Positions 50,901-62,732 of a stretch of 64,000 nucleotides of DNA are shown one piece after another. How positions within the stretch are numbered: position 1 is the first letter of the stretch; the number at the start of each line of letters is the position of its first letter. The stretch comes from Callipepla californica brunnescens (taxonomy: Eukaryota; Chordata; Aves; Galliformes; Odontophoridae), in NCBI GenBank assembly GCA_023055505.1, contig JALIRH010000045.1, forward strand, positions 3,866,180-3,930,179, read 5' to 3'. Below the pieces are notes generated by a model. It was not told where the DNA came from and searched no databases. It saw only the letters and a program-made list of their open reading frames with translations. Position numbers and translations under genes: made by a program.

Positions 50901-52077
50901 GGACCATCCTCCAGTGTGGGACAAGGACAAAACCCCCACCCCAGGGCTGCTCCCCGCGCTCAGCGAAACTCGGGAAGGAGGAAGGAAGGGCAATGTCAGA
51001 GGACAGCACGAGACGAGGGCGCCTCCGGCACGGCTCTTACGTTCGGGTATTTTTAACACTGCAGTCGTCACCTTCCATCAGCCCGAGGACGCGGACGGCA
51101 GCAGCAGGCTGCCCCAGCCTCACGGGCAGTGCCGCACACACAGCACACGCGAGTGCCCCTTCAGCAGCGCTTCGCTCCGCTCCTCAGTGACATCACCAGG
51201 AAGCGGCCGCGTCCCGGCACCGCTCCCGGAGCCATCCATTCCTCACTGCGGCGCGGAGCACCTCGGGCCACCGCCACCGCTCCGAACGCCGCGTTCCTCA
51301 GGGGCCGCTTTCAGTTTTGTTCCTCGTTCCGATCGCACCGGCCACCTGCCCGCAGCACCAGCTCTCCCCTCGCGGATCCCCGCCGCAGAGCGCAGCCCTC
51401 CAACGCCACATTTCCCCACCGCACCGTCCGCAGCGCTCGGCCCCGAGAGCCGCGATCCCATCACCGCCCCGCTACCCGGGGACGCTCTTTAACCGCAGCA
51501 ACGGCCTCGGAACGATCGTGCTCCGACACAGCCGTGCCACGGACCTCCCCCCCGTGACAGCGCGGAGGAAGCGCTGCCTCCCGCGGGGCTGAGCCGCGCG
51601 GAGCACCGCGGGGGCGGGGAGGGAACCCGGGGCACCCCGACCCGGCGCGGGGCCGCCCCTTCGCTCCCTCCTCGTCCTCGGCGACGGAAGGAGCTGTCCC
51701 GGACGCGGCCTCCGGGCCGAGAGGCGGCACCGAGGACTCCCTGCCCGGTGCTCCGCGGGGGCACGGAGCGAACGCCGGTGCGGCAGCGGGGGAGGGGCGG
51801 ACGGAGCCCCCGCACCCCGCGGGGCCGGGGCCGGGCCGGGGCCGCACCCCGCGGGCAGCGCCGCTCCTCCTCCTCCTCCGCCGCCGCCCCGCGGTGCCCA
51901 CGCGCCGCAACGCACCGGGGGCCGCGGAAGGAGGGACAGAGCGGCGGAGCCCGGCCCGGCCCGGCGAGGCCCCCGCCCGTCCCGCCCGCGCTACCTCCGC
52001 GCGTCCTCGTCGCTCTCGGCGTCGCCGGGTCCGTCGGGCGCCGCCATGATCACATCGCACTCCGCTGCCGCCGCCAT
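38913..52077 (-). CDS. DNAJC7: DnaJ homolog subfamily C member 7 (TPR2)
   Basis: Co-chaperone that binds HSP70 and HSP90 through TPR repeats and stimulates HSP70 through its J domain, retaining or recycling clients such as steroid receptors. Fourteen exons in transcript order: 51995-52077, 45228-45316, 44639-44763, 44445-44558, 43924-43998, 42383-42501, 41907-42060, 41513-41677, 41026-41117, 40549-40622, 40043-40189, 39720-39872, 39170-39232, 38913-38950; 496 aa (human 494). TPR units run from about residue 30 to 370 ([38 protein letters not shown]). The J domain is at about 383-453 ([20 protein letters not shown]) with HPD at 411-413; the Asp codon is split by an intron. A Gly/Phe tail ends FFFQFG. 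The start ATG lies inside a YY1-type AAGATGGCGGC. Confidence 0.97.
45317..51994 (-). other. DNAJC7 intron 1
   Basis: A 6.7-kb intron, the longest in the window. I found no nested gene, tRNA or recognisable retroelement. The part near 50.1-50.6 kb looks like a regulatory element (separate entry). From about 51.1 kb it becomes the DNAJC7/NKIRAS2 CpG island. Confidence 0.6.
50060..50640. promoter_or_regulatory. Candidate enhancer in DNAJC7 intron 1
   Basis: A non-repetitive, AT-richer block with many TAAT/ATTA-type cores (ATTAAGCACCTAATTAAGCC, GCAATTAACG), CCATAAA and CAGCTG. It differs from the GC-rich flanks. Conservation cannot be tested here. Confidence 0.35.
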
Positions 52078-52426
52078 CTTACCGCCGGGCCGGGTGGGGG
52101 CGGGGCGGCGGGCGCCGGAAGGGGCGGGGCTTGGCGGGGACGGCGGTGCGTGCCGCCGGGGGCGGGGCGGGGCCGCGGGAACGCCGCGTTCCGCCGCCGG
52201 GGGGCGCTGTGCGGCCGCGCCCCTTCCGCCGCCGCTCGGGTGGGGACGGCGGTGCCGCGCACCGGAACGCGGCGCTCCGCGGCGGACCCGGACCCGGACC
52301 CGGACCCGGACCCGGACCCGGACCCGGACCCGGACCCGGACCCGGACCCATCCCCATCCCCATCCCATCTCCGTCCCCGGCCCCGCCCCCGCTCTCTGAC
52401 TGCGCCCGGAGCGGCGCCGCGGCGCC
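52078..52426. promoter_or_regulatory. Bidirectional DNAJC7/NKIRAS2 promoter
   Basis: The two start codons are divergent and 349 bp apart. The interval is CpG-rich with several GC boxes (GGGGCGGGGC on plus near 52120). A CTCF-like GCCGCCGGGGGGCGCTGT lies at 52193-52210. No TATA box. Confidence 0.8.
52284..52349 (+). repeat. Hexanucleotide array (GGACCC)11 upstream of NKIRAS2
   Basis: Eleven perfect GGACCC units followed by CATCCC-type units, 78 bp before the NKIRAS2 ATG. It is probably within its 5' UTR. Confidence 0.9.
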
Positions 52427-53597
52427 ATGGGGAAGAGCTGCAAGGTGGTGGTGTGCGGGCAGGCCGCCGTGGGCAAAACCGCCATCCTGGAGCAGCTGCT
52501 GTACGGGAACCACGTGGTCGGTGCGTGCCGGGCCGGGGGCGCGGGCCGTGGTCGCGGGGCTCCGCTCACCCCCCCGTGCCCGTCCCGCAGGATCGGAGAT
52601 GATCGAGACGCAGGAGGACATCTACGTGGGCTCCATCGAGACGGACCGCGGCGTGCGCGAGCAGGTGCGCTTCTACGACACGCGTGGGCTGCGGGACGGC
52701 CTGGAGCTGCCCAAGCACTGCTTCTCCTGCACCGACGGCTACGTGCTGGTGTACAGCACCGACAGCAAGGAGTCCTTCAAGCGGGTGGAGCTCCTCAAGA
52801 AGGAGATCGACAAGTGCAAGGACAAGAAGGAGGTGAGCACGGGCTGCTCTGGGCGCTCCCACCCGCGGAGCCGCCTCCCCTCGCTGTGTCACGGCGGGGA
52901 GACCGAGAGCTGCTCCGTAGGGCTCTCACTCGGGAGCGGCTGCTGGCCTGGGCTGTGTGCTGTGGCCCCGCTGCAGAGGGGCTGCAGGTGGACGCAGGTC
53001 TGCGTGCGCTGCCGATGGGGAGAACAGCGATCTGCCCCTTTGGTTACTTCACAGGGGGCTGCTGGTCCTATTGGCGTTGGCTGAGATCCCTCTTCTTGGC
53101 TGCCCGGGTGGGACTTTTCCTGCAGGCTTCTGCAGTGCTGTGTGTGCAACCCCTTCCATTTTGGGATTGGTTTGAAATGAACCCAAAGAGAAGGGTGAAA
53201 CTGTCCAAAGGGAGCACTGGGGAAGGCGTTCTGAAAGGGGGAATTGGCTGTGTGGCAGAGCCTGGCCCTGGAGACGCTGCTGAGGCAGAACAGGGCAGCA
53301 CTGCTCAGCTCTGCTTTTGTTACCAACCAGGTTTTTTCCCTACCTGTTTCTGAACAGGTCACTATTGTGGTTTTGGGCAATAAATGTGACCTTCAGGAGC
53401 AGCGCCGGGTGGACCACGAAGCGGCCCAGCACTGGGCCAAGGGTGAGAAGGTGAAGCTGTGGGAAGTGTCGGTGGCCGACCGCCGTACATTGATCGAGCC
53501 TTTCATCTACCTGGCCAGTAAGATGACACAGCCACAAAGCAAGTCTGCTTTTCCCCTGAGTCGCAAGAACAAGGGCAGCGGGTCCGTGGATGGCTGA
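52427..53597 (+). CDS. NKIRAS2: NF-kappa-B inhibitor-interacting Ras-like protein 2 (kappaB-Ras2)
   Basis: Atypical small Ras-like protein that binds I-kappaB beta and slows its degradation, damping NF-kB; it also restrains Ral signalling (family knowledge). Three coding exons: 52427-52520, 52591-52832, 53358-53597; 191 aa, the human length. P-loop GQAAVGKT (residues 11-18). The usual DTAGQE switch II motif is replaced by DTRGL, a family hallmark. Base-recognition motif NKCD is present (GNKCDLQEQ). No CaaX box: the protein ends [10 protein letters not shown]. Starts 78 bp after a GGACCC array and 349 bp from the divergent DNAJC7 start. Confidence 0.97.
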
Positions 53598-54501
53598 GCC
53601 TTGTGTTGCACTTCTGTTGCCACCTCCTGTCCCTCACCTCTCTCCTTCCCTTGCACATACCGCCTGCTGAGCCCGTTTGGTGATACGGAGCCCACGGGAA
53701 GCGTGGTAGCATGAGGAGTGGGCTTTGCAGGGCTAGGGTTGGTCTTCAAGGAGGAGAGAGGTGACCCATCTCCCTGTACTGACACAGGAGCTGTTTTCAC
53801 TGCCCAGGCCCTGGCAATGTTTAAGGCAGTACGTTAAGCCAGGATTCACCAAGTGCACCCCTTTGCTCTCAGGGCACAGGCTGACACCCAGGGGACAGCA
53901 CGGGGCTGTCCAGCAGCCTGGGATCAGCGTTGCACCTGAGCACAGCCAGGCCACAGGAAAAGATTCCCCCTCTCAAGAGCTGCTCTCTGTACTCACTGAT
54001 CCAACATGAGACGAACCCATTTGTGGACTGTGCTCCCCCAGTGTCCCCGGCCTCCCCCAGCTGGCTCTGTGGTGCTGCAGCTTTGTTTCTGCAGGCTGCT
54101 CCTTACCTGGCCACATCCTCTGTACCTCGACATGCAGGAACATTCAGTCCTTGCTGGAGCTGAGTGCAGCTGAGCCTTCTGCCCCTGAGACGCACAGTGC
54201 AGAGCAGGGCAAGGTGCTGTTACCGAGGGCAGGGTCAGGCCCCGTGTCTCACAGAGCCCAGCACTCCTCTTGCTGAGGACAGACCCAGTCCTGACCCGGG
54301 GGGTGCAGGGCTGTGCTGTGCCCACGCACACATGGGGACAGCTCTCACCACCCCACGGTCACGATGCTGGCTGTCCTCAGAGCCACCATGAGACAAAAGG
54401 ATGGTCCTGCCAGTTCTGCCCGGCAACACGTGCTCCCTTTGGCTCGTCTGGATCTAGGAAAAAAATGACAAGAAAGCCCTGGCTTGTTTATACTTGTTCC
54501 T

Positions 54502-54507
54502 TTTATT
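54502..54507 (-). terminator. ZNF385C: ZNF385C polyadenylation signal (candidate)
   Basis: Minus-strand AATAAA preceded (on the minus strand) by an A/T-rich 3' UTR. It lies 13 bp from the plus-strand NKIRAS2 signal. Confidence 0.55.
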
Positions 54508-54520
54508 TACTGAGTAACAC

Positions 54521-54526
54521 AATAAA
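54521..54526 (+). terminator. NKIRAS2: NKIRAS2 polyadenylation signal
   Basis: AATAAA in AACACAATAAAGCG, followed by an AT-rich stretch and a long T-rich tract. First signal after the stop. Confidence 0.7.
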
Positions 54527-57099
54527 GCGATGAGATTCGATTATCAAAATATTTTCCTTTTTTCTTTTTTTTTTTTCCCCAACAGTTATAGTACATCAAA
54601 AAATATACAGTGAACATTACAGGAGGGGTACTGGCCAAGTCCCTAGAGTCTGTTATTCCATTTTTCTGGTTTTTGTTGGCTTATTTCTTTTTTGGAATCA
54701 AACTGTTCACATCACTCCAAGGTTATTTACAGAGGGGCACGCCTTACTGAGCGCTATGGACTATGCCCTACTATCTAGTACAGCATATGCTAAGTCAAAG
54801 GCAGTAAATGCTTTGGATTGCATGGGAGCAGGGAGGGGTCTCTGGAGGCAAAGGGGATGCGATAGAGGCAGGATGTTCTTATGCAGCTCATTGCAGTATT
54901 ATTGTTATTAGAAGGAATGGCTTTCAAGGGTTAAAGTGCCAAGTGTAGGAGTGTATCAGGACTCCACTGGTGGAGGGGTGACAGGAGCAGCCACTGCTGG
55001 CTCCAGCACAGGCTTTTTAGAACAAAATGCAGGGGAAGAACCCACCTGGTGCCCAGCAGCTCCTGCAGGCTGCAGCACGGCCACAGCTATCTGCTCCCTG
55101 TGCTCCGGGGCTGGTGTGTGTGTGTGCAGGGGAGATGTGCTGCCCTCTGCTGCAGCCAGAGCTGAGAGGAGGCCAGGAGAAGAGCACAGTGAGACAGGTA
55201 CGGTGAGGGCCTGGGTGGCTGCAGGCTGCTTGGCACTGAGATGCTGTCAGAGCCACATCCTCCTGCAGCCTCTGAATCCCAGCCAGCATGGGATCCTGTC
55301 CTGGGGGATGTAGGGGTTGTCTCTTAGTCTGGGACACACGTGTCCCCTAGGCTGTGGGGCTCCCTCCCTGTCCTGGCTGAGGCCACTGCTGTGGGAGCCT
55401 TCCACCCTCAGCTGCTCTCCTAGCTGGGTCTCCCCACCACCTCAGGACCTTGTCTCAACTCTGATCTTTCCATAAATGATCCCCCTTCCCCTGATGCCCT
55501 CTCTCCCCTTCCCTCCCTGAGGTAGAGGGAGATGCCCTGAGCAGATAAATCCATACTCAGATGCTTCTTTGCACTCTTCTGCATGGGGAACACAGCAGCA
55601 GCAGCACTCCGGGGCTCAGCAGTGCTCATAGTGCGGGCAGAGTGCTCTCCAGACACGGGAGCTGTGCTCTGTGCCAGCGGGATGGTCCATGCAGCAGTCC
55701 CTGCTGTCACCCAGGGTTCCCACTCTTGGGAACAGAAGCATTAAGTGGCAGCAGGTCCCCGTACACCTCCAAGACCTCGTCCTGAGCATTGGCAAAGCAC
55801 GCTGGGCAAAATCCTCCTGAAATCCAGGTGTGGCTTATGGTCAAGATGTCAGATATGTGCGCTTGTGCGTGTGGATTCCCAGATGTGCAAACCACCTCTT
55901 CCCAAGGGCTGGGCAAGAATGCGGCCTCGTGCCAGGATGCTGCAGTGGTCTCTGAGCCAGCACCCGGGCTGGGGACGGGAGGGGACAGCACAGCAGAGGA
56001 ACCACCTGCAACAGAGCTGAGTGCTGCTTCGTGTCCTTTCTGCTCCAACAACACTCCCAGCCCTACAGACAGCACGAGCACCAAAAATGTAGACAGCAAA
56101 CAACGAGCCAGCTGCTCCCGTGGGATTGCATAGATCGGGGTGGGTTGTCAGTCCAGTGTGAGGTCCATTTGGGTTGCGACTTTCCTGCAGGTTTCTATTT
56201 ACAGCAGCACTGGAAACGCGGAGAGCTGCGGGTACAATTTTCAGAGCAGGTCCTTGCTGGGCCTTCTGAGCACAGTGAAAAGAGAGCATCCGAGGGAGAC
56301 CAGCAGTGCCTGCTCCTTCCTCCCTGATTGTCTGGGCTGCCGGGACAGGACGCCTTCGCTTGGCGGAGTCACAAACTCCTTGGAAGCTCCTAATGGGGAT
56401 GGGGTGGATGGCGAGCAGCGACAGTGCCTTCCTCTGGAGAACCAAAAGTGCTTTTGGGGACATTCACGCAGCCTCAAAGCATCTCCCCTGAGGTAGGGGC
56501 AGGATTGTCCCCCCAGGGGTGGGACTGAGGTGAACAGCCGGAGCCAAGCAGGGCTCAGAGCACAGCATCCCCTCCTTCCCACCTCAGGGAGCGCAAAGCA
56601 GATGGGAGCAGAGCCTGTGCCCAAATTCTGTGCTTCTCGGGGTGCCTGGGAGAAAGGCTGTGTGCTTTCAGAGGGCAGAGGAGCGTGTCCCAGGCTTTGC
56701 CTATTGCTCTCAGGCTGAGGATGTGACCACCATGGCCAATGGCTCTTTGGCGTGGGACAGATGAGACCAGCAGGGAACTGCTCCATCCCCGAGGTACCAG
56801 CCAGCTCCTCTCCTCCTGGCCTGGGAAGAGGGAGGCAGACAAGAAGCACAGCAGGGTCCTGGTGGCTCCAGCACCATCCTCACCCCACGTGGGCAAGGGG
56901 AGCGGCAGGAGAGGGCACGGTGGGGCTGGCTGGGCTCCTCCAGAGCGTTGTGCACCAACAGGAGCCAGCTGGAAGCAAAGGGGAAGCCTGGGTCGATGCC
57001 TACTGCTACGGTTTCCCATCAGCCAGGAGAGCAGTCAGTGCGGGCGCGCTGCCCCACGCAGCCCCTATGGCACAGCTGACGGACCCCCAGCGAGCGGCT

Positions 57100-60000
57100 C
57101 TAGTACGGTGCGAAGACAATGGGGCCCGGCGTGGTGCGAACGTGGGCCGGCGGCGTTCGGAAGAGGGCTGGTCCGAGGATCGGGGCTTGGAAGAGCGTGG
57201 TGGCTGCAGCTGGCCGCAGGGCGAGGGGCCCAGGCATGGCACACACGGCCGTGGTGAGCGGGCTGGGCAGGAAGCGTGTCGCCAGCGTTTTGGTGAGGTG
57301 CTTCTGCAGAGCCAGCTTGGACTGCGGGAGGGAGGGGAGAGCACGTGAGAAAAGCACCGGGTGAGAGCTGCCCCGGCACTGTGCAGCCCCGGCTCCAGGG
57401 CTGGTATTTCTGCCACACCAGGCAGGGAGGCTCACGTCTCCACAGATATACATTTGGGCTTGGTTCAGCTGAACCATGCCAACCCCAGGCACCCGAGCAG
57501 CACAGCTGCCTGCTGCCAAACGTGAGCCAGGTGGAAGGACCCCAAGAGCTGCAGCTGTTCAGAGTGCTGCTGCCATAGGGATGAGCTCTCCCCGTGCTTT
57601 CCTTCACATGAAGGGAAACCAGAGCCTCCCCCCAGCCCCACACCCCTCCCCAAGGGGATCCGTGGGGTGCAAGGAGCGGAGGCTGTGAGAACAACAGAGT
57701 CTTCTTGCAGGAGATGTGTCATGCAGTTGGGTGTTGCAGCCAGCCAGCGGGTGGGTGATGTGCTGGGAGACAGATACCTTGAGAATACTCACTGCGAGGG
57801 CAGCGTTCTTCTGCAGCTTGTTGTAGGGGCTGTACTTGGGCTTGGGTGGCTTCCCAGCCAGCCTGTCTTTGTGCCGCCGGCTGCTCATGTGCTGCAAGAG
57901 GACAAGGACCAAGCGATGGGCACCACGGTCACAGCTGGTCCCCCCTCAACCCCCCCACCAAACCTCTGTTCTCCCCACATCAGGGAAAATCCACAGGGCT
58001 ATGGCAAACGCATGCAGATTCCCTTTGGCTTAAGGGAGGGATTTCAAAGGGATGTGTCCTGTAAAACCCAGGACTTAAGAGACGCTCCTCTCCCACAGCC
58101 ACCGTGCTGATGGACGCACACCGAAGCCCCTTCCATGCCATCACCTGTTTGAGCTGTGTCTCCGAGTTCACGTAGATCTCGCACACTTGGCAGTGGAACG
58201 CCTTGTTCTGGATGTTGATGCTGCCCTTGTTGCCGATTCTCTTGGCCTTGTGCCCTGCCCGGGCCAGCAGCTTGCCCCGGCTGCGCCGCAGCTGTGCACT
58301 GTGTCCTTCCAGCATCGACTTGTGCTTGGCACCTGGGGACAGAGAGATGCTCAGCAGACACCGAACCCGCAGTCCCTCTGCAGCAGAGCTCCGTCCCAAC
58401 CCACCCTGAGATGCAGGAGCCCCTTCCCAACGCCCACCCAGCTCTAAACCACAAGCCCTTGGCTCCCAGAGACGCCTCCCCCCACTCCTTCCACACTCAG
58501 ACCTTTGGAGGAAGGTCTATTTTCAGCGTGTCCTGGAGCCGTCGCCCTGCCCCGGGCATTAGCACAGTGTGCAGCATCTGCATCGTGCCCAAGGTCAGAG
58601 CGGTGCGAGCACAGAGCTGGGAACAGCTCAGTGGGGTCACAGGGGGCAGGGAAGGAGAACCCCAAATCCCACAGATGTGGGGACACGGTGCTCCGCCTGC
58701 CCCTTTCCAGCGAGAGCTGGGGGGTGGGCGGGTAATTCAAGCCCCCGCTAATTCCTTCTATTTTTTAAGGCGTTAAGCAAGGAGCCTGAGCTCAGCGCTG
58801 CGTGACAGCCGGAGCGGCAGCCTGAGAACGTTTTGTTTGTTTGTTCTTTTTCCCCAAATCAGTGCCTGTTTTTGTAACCGGAGCTGACAAAAGCCAAAGG
58901 ACACGTTTGCAGCTAAGCCCTGGGGCGGGGGCTGCCGGCTCCCGCTGTTGTGGGGGGGGGGGGGGGCTCCCCCTTTAGGATCAGGGCTGCTCACGCTGAG
59001 CATCGCGTGCAGAGACTGCGGCACCGCGGAGCTGGGGGGCACTGGGGGGAGCCGCAATGTGGGGCTCATTCCCCTCCCCACGTGGATCCCAATGGTGCCG
59101 GGCTGCTCTGGGCAGGTCCAGGCACTGCGGCTTCTGTTAGAGCCTGAACTGAAACAGAATACTAAGCGGCCGCCAATAAACGTATCTGAAAAGGTCTTTA
59201 ATTAAGCTACACGAACAATGAGGGAGCTTCTGACCTCGCCAGAATTCACTCCTTAATCCGCAGCGTAGGTAAACCACCACCACCCACCTTTGCAAGCCGC
59301 CTTCATTAACCCTTTTTAACTAAAGCAACGCTCATTAACTCTGCGCAGATCCCATCCCAGGCGCTGCCCTTACCCGTGTTGTGAGCCTCCAGCTGGGACA
59401 GCGAGTTGACGGTCACCTTGCAGGTGGGGCAGTACAGGTGCTGCTTGCCCTTCCTGCCCTCCTTCTCGCTGTCAGGTGCTGACCCGGTGCTGCTGCCCGA
59501 CTCGGCCGCCTGCGTCTCTGCTCCCGGTGCGGCCGAGGAGGTGATGCTGGCAGCGTCGGACGCGGCCTCGGACAGCTCAGAGGGTGGAGGGGAGCCCAGC
59601 GGGGCCGCACTGCCCGGCAGCTCTGCGGGCGGCTGCTCGGAGCCGGGCAGCAGTGCCACGTCGGGGCCGTCACCATCTGCCTCCTTGGGGTCGCTGGGGG
59701 GGGCTGCCGGGAAGGGGGGGAAAAGGAGGGGGGTCAGAAATCAACTGAAGGTGAAAGCTTTCTTATCCTGATTGGGTTTTAAAGCACAGCCCTGAGCCCG
59801 GCCCAGGGGCTCTGCTCTGGTGTTCCCATCACAGCTTATCTCTGCAACTCATTGCAGCTGTGCTCAGCCCTGAGGATGAGTGACAGCCCCTACAGACTCC
59901 GTGATTGAGCGGGGAACACTTTGTTGCCACAGCCATTATCTGTGTTTATAAGCATCCCAAACATGGGGAAAACACCGCAGCACAGCGGGATGGGGGCTGC

Positions 60001-62732
60001 AAAAAAGGGTGGGGGCTGCAGGGCCGCACAGCTCAGCCCCCAGGGCCTGCAGCAGGACTAGGTCCCACCCACACTCCTTGTTGGGGGGTTGGGGGGCTCA
60101 GGATGCTTTTCCCACTGTGCATAGTACTGCAGGTGCAGCAGTTGAGTGCAGCCTTTGCCTTGAGCACTCCTGCCCCAATAACCAGCAGCAAGCAAGGCCC
60201 AAACACGGAGCAACTCAAGGAGACCAAACCCACACTTCAGCTGCACACTGCTGATCAGCGCTGCTCCCATCTCTGCAGCCAGGATGTGACCCCAGAGTGG
60301 AAGCATCCCCAGCCCTCCTTGCGCCCTGCAGCTCCACAGCTGATGGCTGAGGGATGCTTGGGCACACGGTGCTGCCCACAGCAGGCTGGGTGCAGCACCC
60401 AGACCACATCATCCACTGCTGCACCACGAGCAGCAGATGGTCGCACAGCACCGGGGCTGTGCCCTAACCCTTCCCGTACCTGCACTGCTGGGATCCTCAC
60501 CGCCCTCCACACTGGGGCTGAAGTCGGTCACGTCGTCCCTGCCCGCGGCCCCCACCACCTTCTGCTTGCTCTTCATGGCCTCGATGGCCTTCAGCCTCCG
60601 GGCGTGCTTGTGGCCTTTGTAGTGGGCTTCTGCCTGGTTCTGTGGGGGAGGCAGAGGGGGGCACTGCATCAGTGCTGCGGATGGACAGACAGACGGACAG
60701 ACAGACGGGGGGTGCAGGGTCGGTCCTGGCAGCAGCAGCTCAGACAGCCCCCCAGGGCACCGCTGGCTGTGTACACACACCGCAGTGCCCTCTGTCCCTG
60801 GAGGTGATATTTTTTGGCCGGGAGTGGCACAGAGCTGCACTTCCCCTCCCACCGAACCGCTCCGCACACACATTCAGACCGAGGCATCACTGTGCAAAGC
60901 CTCCACTGCACCGCACGGCCGAGATAAGGACCCCGCTCTGATTAAATGCGCCAAACCTCTTCTGAAAGAAACCTTCAGAGAAATGCACGGCTTCAGAAAC
61001 ATACGGTGAATGGCAAGCTGTAAAATTAAAACTGAAAAACACATTGGTGGGGAGGACACGTCCCCCATTGTAACCTAGCGGGCATCTGACATGCCATTTA
61101 CATCCAGGGCTCCTTTCTCCCAGAGAACGCTGAATAATGAAGTGCACATCGATGGGTCCACGCCTGCACAGGGCAGATAAAAACATCCACAAAGAGAGGC
61201 ACGCAGACATTTGTGTGCTGAGCGCTCACGGACAATGCTGCATTGTCACCGAAGGCAGCCATGGTTCAGCACTTCATGGGGGCTGAACCCAACGTGAGCT
61301 GGGATACCGTCCCCGAGCGGCACTGCTTGCTCCCAGCGCTGCCCCCCACGTCCCAAGGGCAGGGGATGGTGGCTGGGAGCCGGGTACGTGGGAAAGAAAA
61401 AAGGCCCATCCAAGCGCACGGGCACAGCAGAGCCTCATTAGCAAACACAATCAGCTTCCATCAGTTAACGGGGTTTGGACGGGGGCCGGGCTGCAGCGCA
61501 AGTAGGTCACCAATCCCGGCTGCAGCTCTGCGCACAGCGGCGTGTGGTCCCCATCTCCGTCCTATGCAGCCCCAGCTCGGGCCGGGGCAGCCCCACGGAG
61601 CTCCGGGCAGTGCTGGGGGGGGAAGGCAGGGAGCATCGCCTTCGTGCACCGCGCTGCCGCCAGGGAGCGGCTGGGAACGGGAGAGCTCTTCCCAACGGGA
61701 ACGCTTCTCCCAGCGCTGCTCGGTTGCCAAGCAAAATAATTAAGCCTGCAGAAGCTGTGGCTGGAAGAGACGTTCAGGGCTGTGCTGATGCAGCACAGCC
61801 GCACTGGGAGCACATCTCTCCGGGTGCAGCAGTGGAACTCAGAGCCAGCCCAGCACACCCCGCTGGGTGCAGCACCCATGGGTGCAGTGGGAGCAGCTGC
61901 AGATGCTGAGCTCAGTGCTGGCTCGAGCAGATGAGCCGTGCTCAGAGCTTTCCTGCCTCACACCCAGCTCTGCACATGATGGAGCAGCAGCGCAGAGAAG
62001 CAGAACCACTGAGAGTGACCTCTCTGAAGCAGCTCTGTGCTGCTCATCCCTGCAAACCGTCCCCTTCACGTGGGGATGCACAGCGTGGTGCTCCGCTGTA
62101 CCCACAGTGCCAGCCCAGCAGCACACAGCTCAGCCCCCAAATCCACTCCTGAACACACGGAGGGGCTCTGAGCGGCTGCTGCGAACCTCTCCTCCAGGTG
62201 CTGCTGGGGTATGAATGAGAACTCCCTTTCCAGCTGTTTAATCTGTTCTCACCACAAAAGATCAGCTGCGTGCAATTCATTACCGCGAGGATCAATGAAC
62301 GTTTCCTTCCTCCCCTCCTCAAGGTGGTTAATTTACTCTGAATAAAAGAATTCAGGAAAAAAAAATCAACCCCAAACCTAAAACCATCTGTGCATCAGAG
62401 CACTGGGAGGCCAGCACGGGGAGTGCACACCCAGCTCCCGAGGAGCAGATAGAAACTACATGAGCTGCTGTCCCAGCCAGAGCACAAACACCACAAGAAG
62501 GGCAGCAGGGAGCAGAGCTGAACAACCTGATGAGGAGCAGGGAGACAAAAAATGAACGGGGGCAGGGAGAGCTCTGAGGAGGGGACAGCAGGGACCCCAG
62601 CCCCGTCCCACCGCGACGTACCGCAGAGTTGAAGCGCAGGTGGCAGATGTTGCAGGAGATGAACTGCTTCTTCTTGAGCGGGGCGGGCACGCCGAACGTG
62701 TGGCTGATCACGGCCTTCTGCACCGGGTCCAT
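57100..62732 (-). CDS. ZNF385C: Zinc finger protein 385C (partial, 5' end outside window)
   Basis: Nucleic-acid-binding zinc-finger protein of the ZNF385 family, related to the p53-linked ZNF385A/B. Exact role of the C paralogue is poorly known. Six exons: 62622-62732, 60480-60639, 59374-59703, 58145-58332, 57793-57891, 57100-57321; 369 codons. Three matrin/U1-type C2H2 fingers: [42 protein letters not shown] and [20 protein letters not shown] Ser/Ala/Pro/Glu-rich linker joins the first two. The C-terminus ends GPIVFAPY. The first exon seen begins exactly at ATG ([13 protein letters not shown]) after a good acceptor, so an upstream exon beyond 64000 is expected; by family knowledge this Met follows other residues. 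The C paralogue is assigned mainly from synteny. Confidence 0.9.
60640..62621 (-). other. ZNF385C intron between the two exons encoding finger 1
   Basis: A 2-kb intron. It has a GACA/GACG-rich microsatellite at about 60676-60710 and two AT-richer non-repetitive blocks (60930-61230 and 62215-62390) that could be regulatory. No gene seen. Confidence 0.5.

Larger units (their letters stand above)
53598..54545 (+). other. NKIRAS2: NKIRAS2 3' untranslated region
   Basis: About 950 nt from the stop to just past AATAAA at 54521-54526. GC-moderate, no convincing ORF. Confidence 0.7.
54490..57099 (-). other. ZNF385C: ZNF385C 3' untranslated region (probable)
   Basis: About 2.6 kb between the ZNF385C stop and the minus AATAAA at 54502-54507. 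The distal 450 bp is AT-rich and looks like typical conserved 3' UTR. The proximal 2 kb is GC-rich and without a recognised gene. Confidence 0.5.

Noticed and set aside
51748..53353. Long plus-strand frames across the DNAJC7/NKIRAS2 island
   Set aside because: They read through promoter, GGACCC array and introns. The real NKIRAS2 frame is short and spliced.
55707..56099. 130-codon minus frame beginning with a hydrophobic segment like a signal peptide
   Set aside because: It lies in the probable ZNF385C 3' UTR, matches no family I know and has no supporting gene structure. A protein search would settle it.
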